DNA from: Chamaecyparis obtusa
Lineage: Eukaryota > Streptophyta > Pinopsida > Cupressales > Cupressaceae
NCBI GenBank assembly: GCA_027943335.1
Contig: BSBK01002093.1
Location: forward strand, 496,001 to 560,000
Direction: 5' to 3'
Length of the DNA: 64,000 nucleotides
The notes beneath the pieces were generated by a model. It searched no databases. It had not been told where the DNA came from and saw only the letters and a program-made list of their open reading frames with translations. Positions 34,601 through 44,435 of this stretch are shown here, in pieces (positions within the stretch are counted from its first letter, which is position 1; each line of letters starts with the position of its first letter). The position numbers were made by a program, and so were the translations under genes.

Positions 34601-35642
34601 GGGACCCCAAATCAGAGTGTCATCCTTTTTGGCATAGCAACAATGAGCCAGAAGGGCTTTGTCAATTTCTTGAAAAATAGGGAAGATTGCATCCAGATTC
34701 ACCCAACAGTTATTAATCCAGTAATCTTTCACTTTAGGGCCAAATCTAGAGGTGCACCTTAAGATTTCCTCATTATTTTCAAAAAAATAGCTCAAAGGTT
34801 TTTCAAATAGCCACGGATCTTTCTAGAAGTTAATTTTAAGGCCATTTCCCAACTTCCAATGTTTTCCTTTGCTAGCAATATCACTGGCTTCATTAATATT
34901 CCTCCAAAAAATAGAACCCTCAACTTTCTCAGAACTGGAAAGAAAATGATCAAAAGAGGGAGTATCATAAAGGTATTTCTGTTTACATATAGTATTCCAG
35001 TCCTTAGGATCTCCATATATACACCATAACTACTTAGCCAACAGAGCTTTATTCATAATCTTGATAGGCCTGAAACCCAGCCCCTCCAAAGTTTTGGGTT
35101 TGCAAACCCTATCCCAAGCAATCAAAGGAATGCAATTTCTTTCCTCCTTTCCAGACCAAAGGAAGCATTTAAGAATACTGTCAACTTTATCATCATACTT
35201 GGAAGGCATCTTAAATAAGCTCATAGCATAAACCATATGGCTTTGAAGAGAATACTTAATTAGGGTAACCTTCCCATCTTGGGATAAAAATGAACCTTTC
35301 CAACCAGCCAATTTAGTGTAAAATATTTCCACTAGTTGATTCCAGAAAGAATCACTGATATTAAGGCCTAGAGGCAGGCCCAAATAGGAGGAAGGGAAGG
35401 AGCTAATCCCACAGCCAAGAATACTGGCAATTTTACGTTGTCTATCCTCAAGGGTATTCATGAAGAACAAGGAGCTTTTGAACCAATTAATAAGCTCACC
35501 AATAACATTGGTGTAAAGATTCAAGGTTGCCTTAAAGGCTTTAGCTTCCTTGACAGTAGACGGACCCATAGTGATAGTATCATCCACAAACTAAGCATGA
35601 GAATAGGTTAAGTGGTTTGAAGAAGGTCTAAGCCCTTGTATG
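34601..35642 (-). pseudogene. LINE reverse transcriptase, active-site and thumb part
   Basis: The segment begins with a TAG just before FVDDTITMG (about 35570-35590), the LINE form of the F/YxDD box. It continues with KINWFKS-like, SSFPSSYLGLPLG, AGWKGSFLSQDGKVTLIK, SHMVYAMSLFKMPSK and LIAWDRVCKPKTLEGLGFR. The N-terminal half is at 45457-46263, on the other side of Element D. The frame is open over 185 codons (35030-35587). Confidence 0.85.
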
Positions 35643-36658
35643 TGTATGCACCCAAAAATGGTCGCCTAGACTTTGGGCCCCATTTATTTGATTTATCAAC
35701 CCTGAATCATTTTTATCAATAATCAATATTTTCAACAATATCAATTTCTTGATCAAGTCCTAATTTCGATCATATATTGGATTTTTATCCTATGGACTAA
35801 CCATTTATCCTAAGTCTTTATTTAAATTAAAAGGAATATTTCCTCCCCTTTCAATTAAATAAAAAGCCCGCCTTTTCCTCTTATCCTAAGTTGCACAAAT
35901 AAAACATTATTCCTATTTTATAAAAAGGGAAAAAGCACTTTTGTCTCACATGAGGCTCAAAAGTCAACACTTCACTCTCATTGGAGGATGTTTGTGCACA
36001 TGGATTGCTCCTCTTTCAAGCTCCACCGCTGATTAAGACTTTTGCCTCTTAATCTCAATGGTCCATTTCACCTCATTTCTTATAAAAGGAGAGCTCTCTC
36101 CTTCATTTGGATATCCATATTTTATGCTATTGTTATGCTGCAGGTTTTGGAGCTCTCTTTGAAGACACTCAAGCTTTGAAGCCTTGACATTTTAGTTGCA
36201 TTTCATAATAGTTTTGCTTTCATAGTTACCTTCATGGCATCATAGATTAGATTTCCTTTTATGCAATAGAATAGATCTCACATAGCTTAATTAGGGGCTT
36301 GAAATCTATTGTACTTTCCTTTCATAGTTTAGTTTGCACTTTCCTTTCATAGATTAGATTTCTTTTCAAGCATTGCATTGTTATCATTTAGCTTAGCTTG
36401 CACATTCATACTAGTTGCATTTGCATTTCATTTCCATTTAGATTCTTGGAGATATTGGCATTGTTGCCCTTGTCTTCACTTGAATCTCTCATTGTATGGT
36501 TGACTAGCAAGGTCACTTTCTTGTAGCTCTAGCTGAGAGCAAAACTCATAGTCCCTTGCAACTCCATGCATAGAGAGCTATGAGCCGCTTTGTGAGGCCT
36601 CACTCTTGAGCAACCTTGCATGTAATGGTTCATAGAAGTGCATATTTTAGTGTGTACA
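35643..36658 (+). repeat. Element D 5' LTR
   Basis: It begins TGTATGCACCC, ends GTGTACA, and is almost identical to 44436-45451. A TATA box (TATAAAAGG, 36081) is followed by the palindrome GAGAGCTCTC. Confidence 0.95.
36081..36087 (+). promoter_or_regulatory. TATA box, Element D 5' LTR
   Basis: TTATAAAAGGAGAGCTC is conserved at 44874-44880 in the 3' LTR. It is a strong plant TATA match in the middle of the LTR, with about 570 bp of possible transcribed LTR downstream. Confidence 0.65.
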
Positions 36659-36662
36659 TTTC

Positions 36663-36680
36663 TGGCGCCCACCGTGGGGC
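36663..36680 (+). other. Element D primer-binding site
   Basis: TGGCGCCCACCGTGGGGC starts four bases after the LTR end. This sequence is common in plant gypsy elements and would pair with a tRNA 3' end. It differs from the TGGTGACTC type used by Gypsy A and Element F. Confidence 0.8.
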
Positions 36681-36769
36681 CGAGTAGATTAGCTTTGTCC
36701 CTTTAATTCAGCATTTTTCGTCATTTTCGGATTAATTTTTGAAAAAATCTGCGTCTCTGGTTTTCTGTC

Positions 36770-37020
36770 TCAGATTATCGCGCGACACTTCTCAGAAATA
36801 TCGCGCGACACTTCTCAGAAATATCGCGCGATATACTTCCTGTCTTGGCGCGATAGTTCGCGCGGAAAAAGTATCGCACACCTATATTGAAGTCTATCGC
36901 CTGGCATCGGGCGAAGTATCGCCTGGCATCGTGCGAAGTATCGCTCGACTGGGGAAGTATCACCTGGCTATAGGAAGAAGTATCGCACGATACTGGTGAA
37001 GTCTGAGGTATATCGCCTGA
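36770..37020 (+). repeat. CpG-rich TATCGC repeat cluster in Element D leader
   Basis: A 23-bp unit starting TATCGCGCGACACTTC is repeated in tandem at 36776, 36799 and, in part, 36822. It is followed by degenerate units based on GAAGTATCGCCTGGCATCG up to about 37015. CpG is rare elsewhere in the window but occurs here dozens of times. Confidence 0.85.
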
Positions 37021-38930
37021 TCTAACAGTGAACTATTTTGTATCTTGCAAGTTTCGGGTTCTTAGCTATCTTTTTGAAATTTTGCAAATGGTATCAAAAG
37101 TTTAAGTGTGATATATCGTTGGAAAGGTTTTTCCGAGCCTAATCCAACCATGATGGTTTCATTTTCAGATTTTATCATTTGATCAGTTATTTTTGAAAAT
37201 TATCTAATTTTTCATGTACTAATCATTGGTAGATTTTGGATTTTGATTCTCCTAACTCTTGTTGGTCTAACAAGTTGTGGTTGTAGGTGCTCTCATTACT
37301 TGAAATTTGTCAAAAGAATGCATGTCAAAGAGGGCTACTAATGGTTTTTGTAGGGCTGCCCAAGCATAAAAACAAAAAAAAATTCTTGCTTGTTTATTTG
37401 CTTTCCTTTCAAGTGTGGCATTCACTAATTGTATTAGGAATCTTAATACCTTGTGAAAGGGATTTTGAGGTGGTAGGAGAAGTATGCTCTTCACCCTTGT
37501 GGTGAAACAGAAATCTTGACCCATCTTGGGATTTTGAAAACAAGAGGGTAAATGAACTTTGCTTGGTGTGTTTGGGAGAGATTCTTGAGATAGGGGAGTA
37601 TGCTCTTCACCCTTGTGGTGAATCAAAAACCTTGAACCTCAAGAGTTGATCCACTTTTTGTTTAGTTTAGGAATCCTTTAGTGGGCCTGCTCTTGAGCAA
37701 TCAAGAGGAACGACCCAAGTGGGGACAACCTTGTCATCATTTTCCTTAGTGGCGAGTGATTCCAACTCACTATAATCTCAAGGCTATCGAGGACACAAAA
37801 CCTTGGTAGACATAACACTTGTCTTCGCTTGATGTGAGTAGCTCATGGGATTGCGACCATGGGGAAAACATTGAGCAAGAATGCTTAAGGTACTCTTGAG
37901 GCCGCGAGGTCCTAGTCCTTTATGAGGAGCAAGAGGGGTGTTATGAACGGAAATCCTTACTAAGAACCTTAGATTAGAAACCACCTTTTTCAGCCGCTTA
38001 TCTTCTTAGTGCAAGGATTGATCCAAGTGGAATAACCCAGATCACCCCAAGATACTCACCATATGTGTCCCTTTGGTTGTGTTGTTTGACACTTCCATGA
38101 CAAAGCCAATATCTCTTGTGGGCAACCACTTGGTGTGAGGCAAGGGGGCATCAAGTTGTGGGCTAATTTGATGAGTAATGAGCCTTGTCTTGTAGGTAGA
38201 TATTGCTTGAAGTGTCTTCAATTGTGTGATACCAGTGTAAATGTTCTTGACATACAAACAATCGGTAGCATTCATAGGGTGCTTTTTCAATTTTGATATC
38301 ACAAGTGCTTGTCTTGGCAAGGTTGTTTTTGCCCTTGTTTCAAGTGTTTGGAGACATGTTTGATCCCCTACTGTTTGCAAACCCATCCAAATACTATTAA
38401 AATTGTGATTGAAATCAGACATTTTCACCCTTAGATTCAAAATTTGCACAAATTGGTCAAAATCAACATCAGTATCGCATTTGTCCATTCTTGGTGAGAA
38501 AGATTATCTCTAGAATTGTTAGTCACATTCTTGGAGAATTTTAGTACTCTTATTGTCCAAATAATTTTTATTTAATCTCAATTTCAATGATATTTTGGCC
38601 TAGCCCAACCTCCTGGTTCAAAAGTGCAAGGGTAGTCACCCTTTGATTTGAAGCACCTCTTTGACAGTGTTGGTAAAGCCCCTGCTTCTATCTTTTCATT
38701 TCTCTTTGGACAATAGAGAACTTTGATTATCCTAGTTTGGTGTTGACATTTTGTGAGGTCATCTTATTACCAGTCTTCCTTGGTCAGTCTAGATCTTAGA
38801 TCCTAGGTGTTGTCATGTTGCTCAACATCTCAATGAACGTTATGGTATCAATTGCACCAGATGGCTCTTAGTCTTCTTCTTTCTTCTCCATTTCCCATGT
38901 TCTTCTAAAGTCTTCTATTCCCATGAGAAA
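37021..38930 (+). other. Element D long leader with a duplicated segment
   Basis: There is no plus-strand coding sequence. AGTATGCTCTTCACCCTTG and about 40 surrounding bases occur at 37482 and again at 37597. A 148-codon open frame lies on the opposite strand (38042-38488). The rest shows nothing I recognise. Confidence 0.5.
38042..38488 (-). CDS. Antisense open reading frame in Element D, unknown
   Basis: This is a 148-codon open frame starting with ATG (MDKCDTDVDFDQFVQIL) on the strand opposite to the element. Its composition is protein-like rather than low-complexity (NFNSIWMGLQTVGDQ, KHPMNATDCLYVKNIYTG). No domain is recognised. Antisense additional open frames are known from some large plant gypsy elements, so a real gene is possible. 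A chance frame over the leader is also possible. No promoter or homologue can be shown from this window. Confidence 0.25.
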   Translation of the reverse strand: MDKCDTDVDFDQFVQILNLRVKMSDFNHNFNSIWMGLQTVGDQTCLQTLETRAKTTLPRQALVISKLKKHPMNATDCLYVKNIYTGITQLKTLQAISTYKTRLITHQISPQLDAPLPHTKWLPTRDIGFVMEVSNNTTKGTHMVSILG

Positions 38931-39005
38931 TTCTTGTTCTTCTTCTTGATTCTTTTCCTCTTGCTATCTAGTCTACCTTCTTCTATTCATCTATTCATTT
39001 CTTCC

Positions 39006-40901
39006 ATGCTTGATTTCTCCTCTTTTGGAACCATGAATTTTGACTATCTAGCTTTGGAACCTTTATTAAGAATAGATGATCTTGAGCTCATTGACATATT
39101 TGAAAAGTGTTGTTCCTCCAAAATTCTCATGAGTGATGAATTTATAGCAAAAATAAAAGAAAAGATGATTAAATCAGATGCCTTTGCTAGAATCATAAAC
39201 ATGATCATATCACGATCTTCTTCTTCCAAACATTCTTCATCATCTAAACCTTCTCATTCTTCTTCACCTTCCAAGTCTTATCATGACTCTTCCAGACATC
39301 ATTCTCATTCTTCATCTTCTAAGTCTTATCATGATTCTTCTAAACACTATTCACATTCTTCATTTTCCAAATCTTATCATGACTCTTTTAAACATCATTC
39401 AAATTCCTCATCATCCAAGTATTCTTCTTCCACTAGTTCTTCACCTTCCTCTTCTTCACGATCTCATTCTTCTTCTACTTCTTCAAAGAGTCTTACTTCT
39501 CTTCACAAGACATACCATAATGAGCAACGTGATAGTCCTTGTGATGTCTCTTCCACAAAGAGTGATACACCCACCTATTATGACTATGATGACTATGATG
39601 ATGAACAATGTAGCAATACTTATGGCACCTCTATTCCTAATAGTCCTCCTCGTCGTGTGCTTAGGCTTACTAAAGGGTCATCCTATTGGATAGATTGTGA
39701 TGGTGATCCATATGATTCTGATTTTGAGAGAAATTATGATATTTGTTGTGAACAATATGATACATCTACTTCTATTGAGGAAGAGAAAGCTTTCCGTGCT
39801 GATTATAAACGAAGATACTATGAGCATGTCTTGTCTAAAAACTCTCATGCTGAAAATAAAGATTACACTCACCAGCAAGATCATGTTAATGCTGAACCTT
39901 TGTCTTGTGATGGTCCCCTTCCATCCGCCACTTCCTCCAATACCCACACACTTCCTAAAGCTTCTGAGTCATCCAAATCTTTCACAAATCCTTCATCCAA
40001 CAAAGATCCTAATGCTTTCCATGCAGTTCCGTATAGTTATCCTCAAGGGCCACCTCTTAAAGATACTCAAGATAACCTTCACTTGGCTGCAAATACTTTT
40101 AATAATGTCGAACCTAAAGAGCCTAAGCCTTCATCCGCTATAATGCCTATTTCAGCTAGTCCTTCACCACCTCTTCCAAAGTCTTCCATACAATCCCAAC
40201 ATGCTTCCTTGTCCTTAGAAGTGGCTCCATGTCAAGAGGACTCTAAAAATGATAAAGAAAAGAATATAAAGAAAGATCAAGATCAAGAACCCTCCATGTC
40301 ATCCAATTCTTTTCATGATGTCTCTTATCCGTTTAATGGTTCTTTTGATCCTTTACACCCTTCCCCATTCATTCCACCATGTCTTAATTCTTCCTCTAAG
40401 CAAGATCAAGCTACTACTTACACCGTTGAGCTTATTGATAATCAAAATAACCTTACCACACTTGCGCTTTTCAAAGATGATACTTCCATTAAGGTTATTA
40501 AAAATGGTGTCATTACTTATGATGTACAACCTATTGAAAATCAAAATAAAGTTGATACGCTTATGCTACCCAACAATCATTGTCAAGATCAAAGTCTTCC
40601 ATCTTCTTGTTCTACCATTCCATGTTCATTTCCGCTTTCTACTCTTCCTAAGTCTTTGCAAGCTCTGAACAATCCTATCAAAGAAACTGCTCCTATTCAA
40701 GATGTTCATGATTTTATTGAAAATCCTAATGCTCACTCTAAAGATGCTGATATCCTTGGTTGTGATATAGATGCTGATGAACTTATTGATTATCCTTTTG
40801 CATCTTCCACTTCCATTCTTGGACCTCCTCCACCAATACTAAGGGCTTCACGTCTTCCTTCCATTTTTGGGTCTTTATGTCCCTTCACTTTCCCCTCCTA
40901 A
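39006..40901 (+). CDS. Element D Ser-rich protein, unknown function
   Basis: The first ATG is at 39006 (MLDFSSFGTMNFDYL), with the same frame open slightly upstream; the product is 631 residues. A short folded-looking N-terminus (LEPLLRIDDLELIDIFEKC, EFIAKIKEKMIKSDAFARI) is followed by a long Ser/His/Lys-rich region. That region has three 16-residue repeats of the type SKSYHDSSRHHSHSSS (39270-39413), then acidic, Pro-rich and Gln/Asn-rich low-complexity sequence to the stop. No zinc knuckle, protease or polymerase motif is seen. The frame ends just after a five-T run, and coding continues in another frame at 40867. The protein may be a divergent gag-like or RNA-packaging protein; that is speculation. 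Confidence 0.6.
   Translation: MLDFSSFGTMNFDYLALEPLLRIDDLELIDIFEKCCSSKILMSDEFIAKIKEKMIKSDAFARIINMIISRSSSSKHSSSSKPSHSSSPSKSYHDSSRHHSHSSSSKSYHDSSKHYSHSSFSKSYHDSFKHHSNSSSSKYSSSTSSSPSSSSRSHSSSTSSKSLTSLHKTYHNEQRDSPCDVSSTKSDTPTYYDYDDYDDEQCSNTYGTSIPNSPPRRVLRLTKGSSYWIDCDGDPYDSDFERNYDICCEQYDTSTSIEEEKAFRADYKRRYYEHVLSKNSHAENKDYTHQQDHVNAEPLSCDGPLPSATSSNTHTLPKASESSKSFTNPSSNKDPNAFHAVPYSYPQGPPLKDTQDNLHLAANTFNNVEPKEPKPSSAIMPISASPSPPLPKSSIQSQHASLSLEVAPCQEDSKNDKEKNIKKDQDQEPSMSSNSFHDVSYPFNGSFDPLHPSPFIPPCLNSSSKQDQATTYTVELIDNQNNLTTLALFKDDTSIKVIKNGVITYDVQPIENQNKVDTLMLPNNHCQDQSLPSSCSTIPCSFPLSTLPKSLQALNNPIKETAPIQDVHDFIENPNAHSKDADILGCDIDADELIDYPFASSTSILGPPPPILRASRLPSIFGSLCPFTFPS
39270..39413 (+). repeat. Three 48-bp in-frame repeats in the Ser-rich gene
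   Basis: Units start at 39270, 39318 and 39366, each beginning TC(C/T)AA(G/A)TCTTATCATGA. Each encodes 16 residues around SYHDS. The period is a multiple of three, so the frame is kept. Confidence 0.85.
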
Positions 40902-41535
40902 TTCTTCTAATTCATCATCCATTTTGGGTCCTTACATCCCTCCATCTCCTATCTTTCCTCAAGATCAACATAGATACATACCCTTGAGTCCTTTTCATCC
41001 ACCCACCCATCTAAACCGGTCATATCCTCCTTCTTCTTTCACAAGTCCCAAGTCTTTTGGAAGTAAGTTGAATGTTCAAAACAAGAAAAAGAAGCAATAC
41101 AAGAATCCATCAAAAAAAGAAGATCACCATGTCTCCTCTAGTCGACACGGGGGCATAAAGTCGAAAGAGATATCTAAGAAGAAAACTACAAGACAAGTAT
41201 GGGTTCCAAAATCTATCATTGAAGATATTCTCTCTCAGTCATCAAAAGGAAATAAAAAGCCTAAGGCTATATGGATTCCAAAGTCTCTCTTAAAAGAGTC
41301 TAATATTGAGCAAAAAGTGAAATTGACATTCAAGCTTCCAAAGGCTTCCACTTCATCTTTTTCCAAAAACATTCTTCCATTCCATGTGCCTAAACTGCAA
41401 CCTCTGCTAAACATTTGCCATATTCCTTCTCATATTTCTCCATTCCCATTTGAGAATTATAACAAGCACACCAATCCTCTTTTCGAAGAGTCAGATAGCA
41501 ATAATGAACTAGAATATGGTTTGCATTTGGACTAG
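40867..41535 (+). CDS. Element D downstream frame, basic C-terminal part of the Ser-rich protein
   Basis: This 222-codon open stretch is in the frame that follows the upstream gene after a one-base shift and has no ATG of its own at the start. It shows SILGPYIPPSP, a basic KKKKQYKNPSKKEDHH region and two related segments, TRQVWVPKSIIEDIL and KAIWIPKSLLKES, then a C-terminus ending NNELEYGLHLD. The junction lies at a TTTTT run (40864-40868), while a near-identical neighbouring segment at 40920 has TTTT. It is therefore most likely the C-terminal part of one original protein of about 840 residues, split by a one-T insertion or read by frameshifting. Confidence 0.5.
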   Translation: MGLYVPSLSPPNSSNSSSILGPYIPPSPIFPQDQHRYIPLSPFHPPTHLNRSYPPSSFTSPKSFGSKLNVQNKKKKQYKNPSKKEDHHVSSSRHGGIKSKEISKKKTTRQVWVPKSIIEDILSQSSKGNKKPKAIWIPKSLLKESNIEQKVKLTFKLPKASTSSFSKNILPFHVPKLQPLLNICHIPSHISPFPFENYNKHTNPLFEESDSNNELEYGLHLD

Positions 41536-42720
41536 AATATGGTTTACATTTCCTCCATTTTTTCCCGTCACCCTTCAAGGCGTGTATTGACGATGATCTT
41601 GTCTTCCTTTCCATCTACCTTTTCACAATCCTTTCATTCATTATCCTTCTACCTTCTATCATTTTTTTTCTCATTTTCCTATTCCTTCTGCGTCTTCCTT
41701 TCCTCTTCAGCATCTTTGAGCATATCATTTTGAATCCTTGGCATATAATGATTTATCCTTTCAAGGAGCATTATCTAAAAATCTTGCTTTCTTCCAAAAA
41801 AAGATAAAATTCAAAAAAATAGAAAAATTCAAAAACAAAGAAAGAAAGAAAAAAAAATTAAAATTTTTTTTGAAAATGTGCCATGGTGAAAACCTGGAAA
41901 CAGGCACCTTGGTAGCAAAAGTAAAGAGAAATAAATTCATCCTATGGTGAAAACCACTCCCTTGTGGTGCCTTGGATAAGTACCATGATGAAAACCTGGC
42001 AATTAGGCATCATGCGTAGTTCTTCTATATTTTTCATCCATTCCATCTTCTCTCTTTGATCTTGACAATGCCGACCTATACATGAATATTTGACTATTTT
42101 GTGAGCTATCTTCAGATGATCTTGCTTTCATTCCTTTCATGTTTAGCCTTCATATCCATTTTCCTTCATTCATTCTAACCTTTCGCTATCCTTTTCCCCT
42201 TGGTCTTGATCTAAAAAAAAAAAAAGTAAAACATGATGCTATGAAGCCTCTTGACATGTCTACTCCTTTGGACTACATCCTTCCTTCTTTTGCAATGTGC
42301 TTTTGTGATTTATCCTATGCTAGCCTCTTATTACTTGTCCAAATGCGCTTTACATGACACAAATTTTTCCCTAGCTTGGGTACTCTTGAGGAGTTTGACC
42401 TTGAGGATTTCTTCCCTCCATTTGCCTTCATTCTCCTTTCCTCCATCTCAGTCACCAGCTTGCTAATCCATCTTGTCCCTCACCTTCCTAGACATTGGGA
42501 ATACACAATGTGATCTTTCTTGGGAGTTTGATGCCTATTTCTGTCTGGGGGCATCCTTTGTACATATTTATTGATCCTGAAAAAATACCAAAAAAATTGA
42601 TATATGATGCTGAAAAAATTCTAAAAAGCATAAAATGTCCTGAAAAAATACAAAAAAATCAAAATATTCAAAAAAAATGAAAAAATGAAAAAAGATTCCA
42701 AGTGGTGAAAACTTGGAAAC
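41536..42720 (+). repeat. A-rich tracts each followed by a GTGAAAACCTGGAAACAGG motif
   Basis: An A-rich imperfect repeat (AAAAATTCAAAAA-type) at 41790-41870 is followed at 41882 by GGTGAAAACCTGGAAACAGG. Variants occur at 41946 and 41989. A second A-rich block (GAAAAAATACCAAAAAAAT-type, 42575-42690) is followed at 42703 by GTGAAAACTTGGAAACAGG. No gene is seen. The repeated module suggests structured RNA or segmental duplication in the 3' part of the element. Confidence 0.7.
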
Positions 42721-44220
42721 AGGCGCTACTTGAGGCCTTTGCACCCCTATTTGTTAGCATGCATCCTCGACACTTAGCCTTTCTCCGTCATGCCTTGACC
42801 TTATTTGACTTAGTCTGGAATTGGTCTTTCTCTTTGTCTAGGGGGCATAACTATTCGCATTGGTCCTTTAGGTGCGTTTGTCTCTTGGGGCATTTCACAA
42901 ACAGGTGTTTTTCAACACCACCCCAAATAGTGTTTTTCAACACTACCCTTGCGTCGAGTGTTTCTTAACACTTATCAGGTGTCTTACCCAAACAGTCTCG
43001 TATGACGTGATATTTCTCATTTGCAGATATGATACTCAGAATTTGACTCTATGACCAACACACACGCACTTAAACAATTAACTCGCTGACGATATGATGA
43101 CTTTATTTTTCTTTGTGTGCTGTCTATGAGGATTTCTTTGATGAGTGATCTCTCCCTGAGAAGTTTTCGATGATGCATAGCTAGAAGACTGAGGGTATGA
43201 GAACATGTTTTCTTTCTTTATCTGCTTGTGGGTATATTTTGTTGGTCCTAATTGTCATGAGCATTTATGCTGGTCTTACTTGACACTATGGATTAACAAG
43301 GTATTATCCTTGACTATTTTGCGAGTGCATGCTTTTAGCTATCCTGACTTTCATGTGTTTTGATACAAGCATAATCTCGCCATATCAAATTTAGGTGATC
43401 TCATTGCATTAGTCATCTTGACCTCCATGTCTTTGATGCCTAGGTGAGATTTTCACATTTCTATCTGATAAAGATCATATTCATATCCACATAGTTATGC
43501 TAGTGTGCATTGTATGATCTTATGACGCTACCAATAACGCTCGATGATGATAATTAGATGTCTATAAGCGTTGTGACCTTGCAAGTCAACCACTTTCATA
43601 GTAGCTTGCATTTTTAGGTTCATGTTAGTCTAGTCTTGCATTTTGCATATGGAAAGAGCTCTCCTTTTCATCCTACGTGGACCTATCGGTCAACTGCGCT
43701 CACCTTCTCTTCTTCTTGATCATATCTTTCATTTCTGATCTTTCATATCACATCATTTTCTATCTATTTTCGGACTCGAAATCAAAATCTGAGTCGCGTT
43801 TCCAAATTTTTCCCTTCTTCTATGCAGTTGACTGATCTTTTGAGGCCTAATCCTCCGATCTTTGTTGGGGCATCGTCATTTCTTCATTTCCATGTCTTCC
43901 AAACTTCTAGTCTTTCATTCATATTCATTCCATTCCCTCATTTCTCACGTTGACTGCATCTTTTCAGTCAAGCTGGGGCATGTTGTATTGCCTAATGGTT
44001 AACCTATTTGACCTTTACCTTCGATTGTGATTTTATTATGATTTGATCAACCTTATCAATTTTCTGTCTCTCCTCTACTTGATTTCGATTTTGATTCCGA
44101 GGGGGCAGTACCTATGGGATTCTCATCCCTAATTCTCTTGATTTTCCTGATTCAGACATCTTTTGTGAGATTTTGCTCAAATTTGAGATTCTTATCTCCC
44201 ATTTGTAGACTTGATTATTG
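42721..44220 (+). other. Element D 3' interior, non-coding
   Basis: About 1.5 kb without a supported gene. The sequence contains small repeats such as GTGTTTTTCAACACTACC near 42905-42960 (three related copies). I recognise no other feature. Confidence 0.5.
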
Positions 44221-44422
44221 CCTAGCAGCGACAGTGATAGTTTTGTCTAAAGCTTGATTTGCACCTAGCAGCGACGGTGTTGGTCTAAGCTTTTGTTTAT
44301 GTTTGTCCAGATGTGATCCCGAATCGACCTCATATCTGAGTTGTTTTGTGATCCCAGATCGATCTCACATTGCAACTTCATTCTTTGACTACATGTGTTC
44401 CCAAATCAATCACACATTAGTC
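44221..44422 (+). repeat. Short tandem repeats just before the Element D polypurine tract
   Basis: CCTAGCAGCGAC(A/G)GTG occurs at 44222 and 44266. Then three diverged copies of GATCCC(G/A)(A/G)ATCGA(C/T)CTCA occur near 44318, 44351 and 44399. They lie immediately upstream of the polypurine tract at 44423-44435. Confidence 0.65.
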
Positions 44423-44435
44423 AAAGAGGGGCAAA
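44423..44435 (+). other. Element D polypurine tract
   Basis: AAAGAGGGGCAAA directly precedes the 3' LTR start TGTATGCACCC. It is the expected plus-strand primer. Confidence 0.8.

Noticed and set aside
39044..40544. Antisense frames opposite the Ser-rich gene
   Set aside because: They are short and mirror low-complexity coding on the plus strand.
39283..40668. Several long Leu/Ile-rich open frames on the same strand as the Ser-rich gene (39283-39693, 39697-40143, 40315-40668)
   Set aside because: They are off-frame shadows of the Ser-rich gene; the biased codons (TCT, CAT, CTT) create hydrophobic text in other frames.
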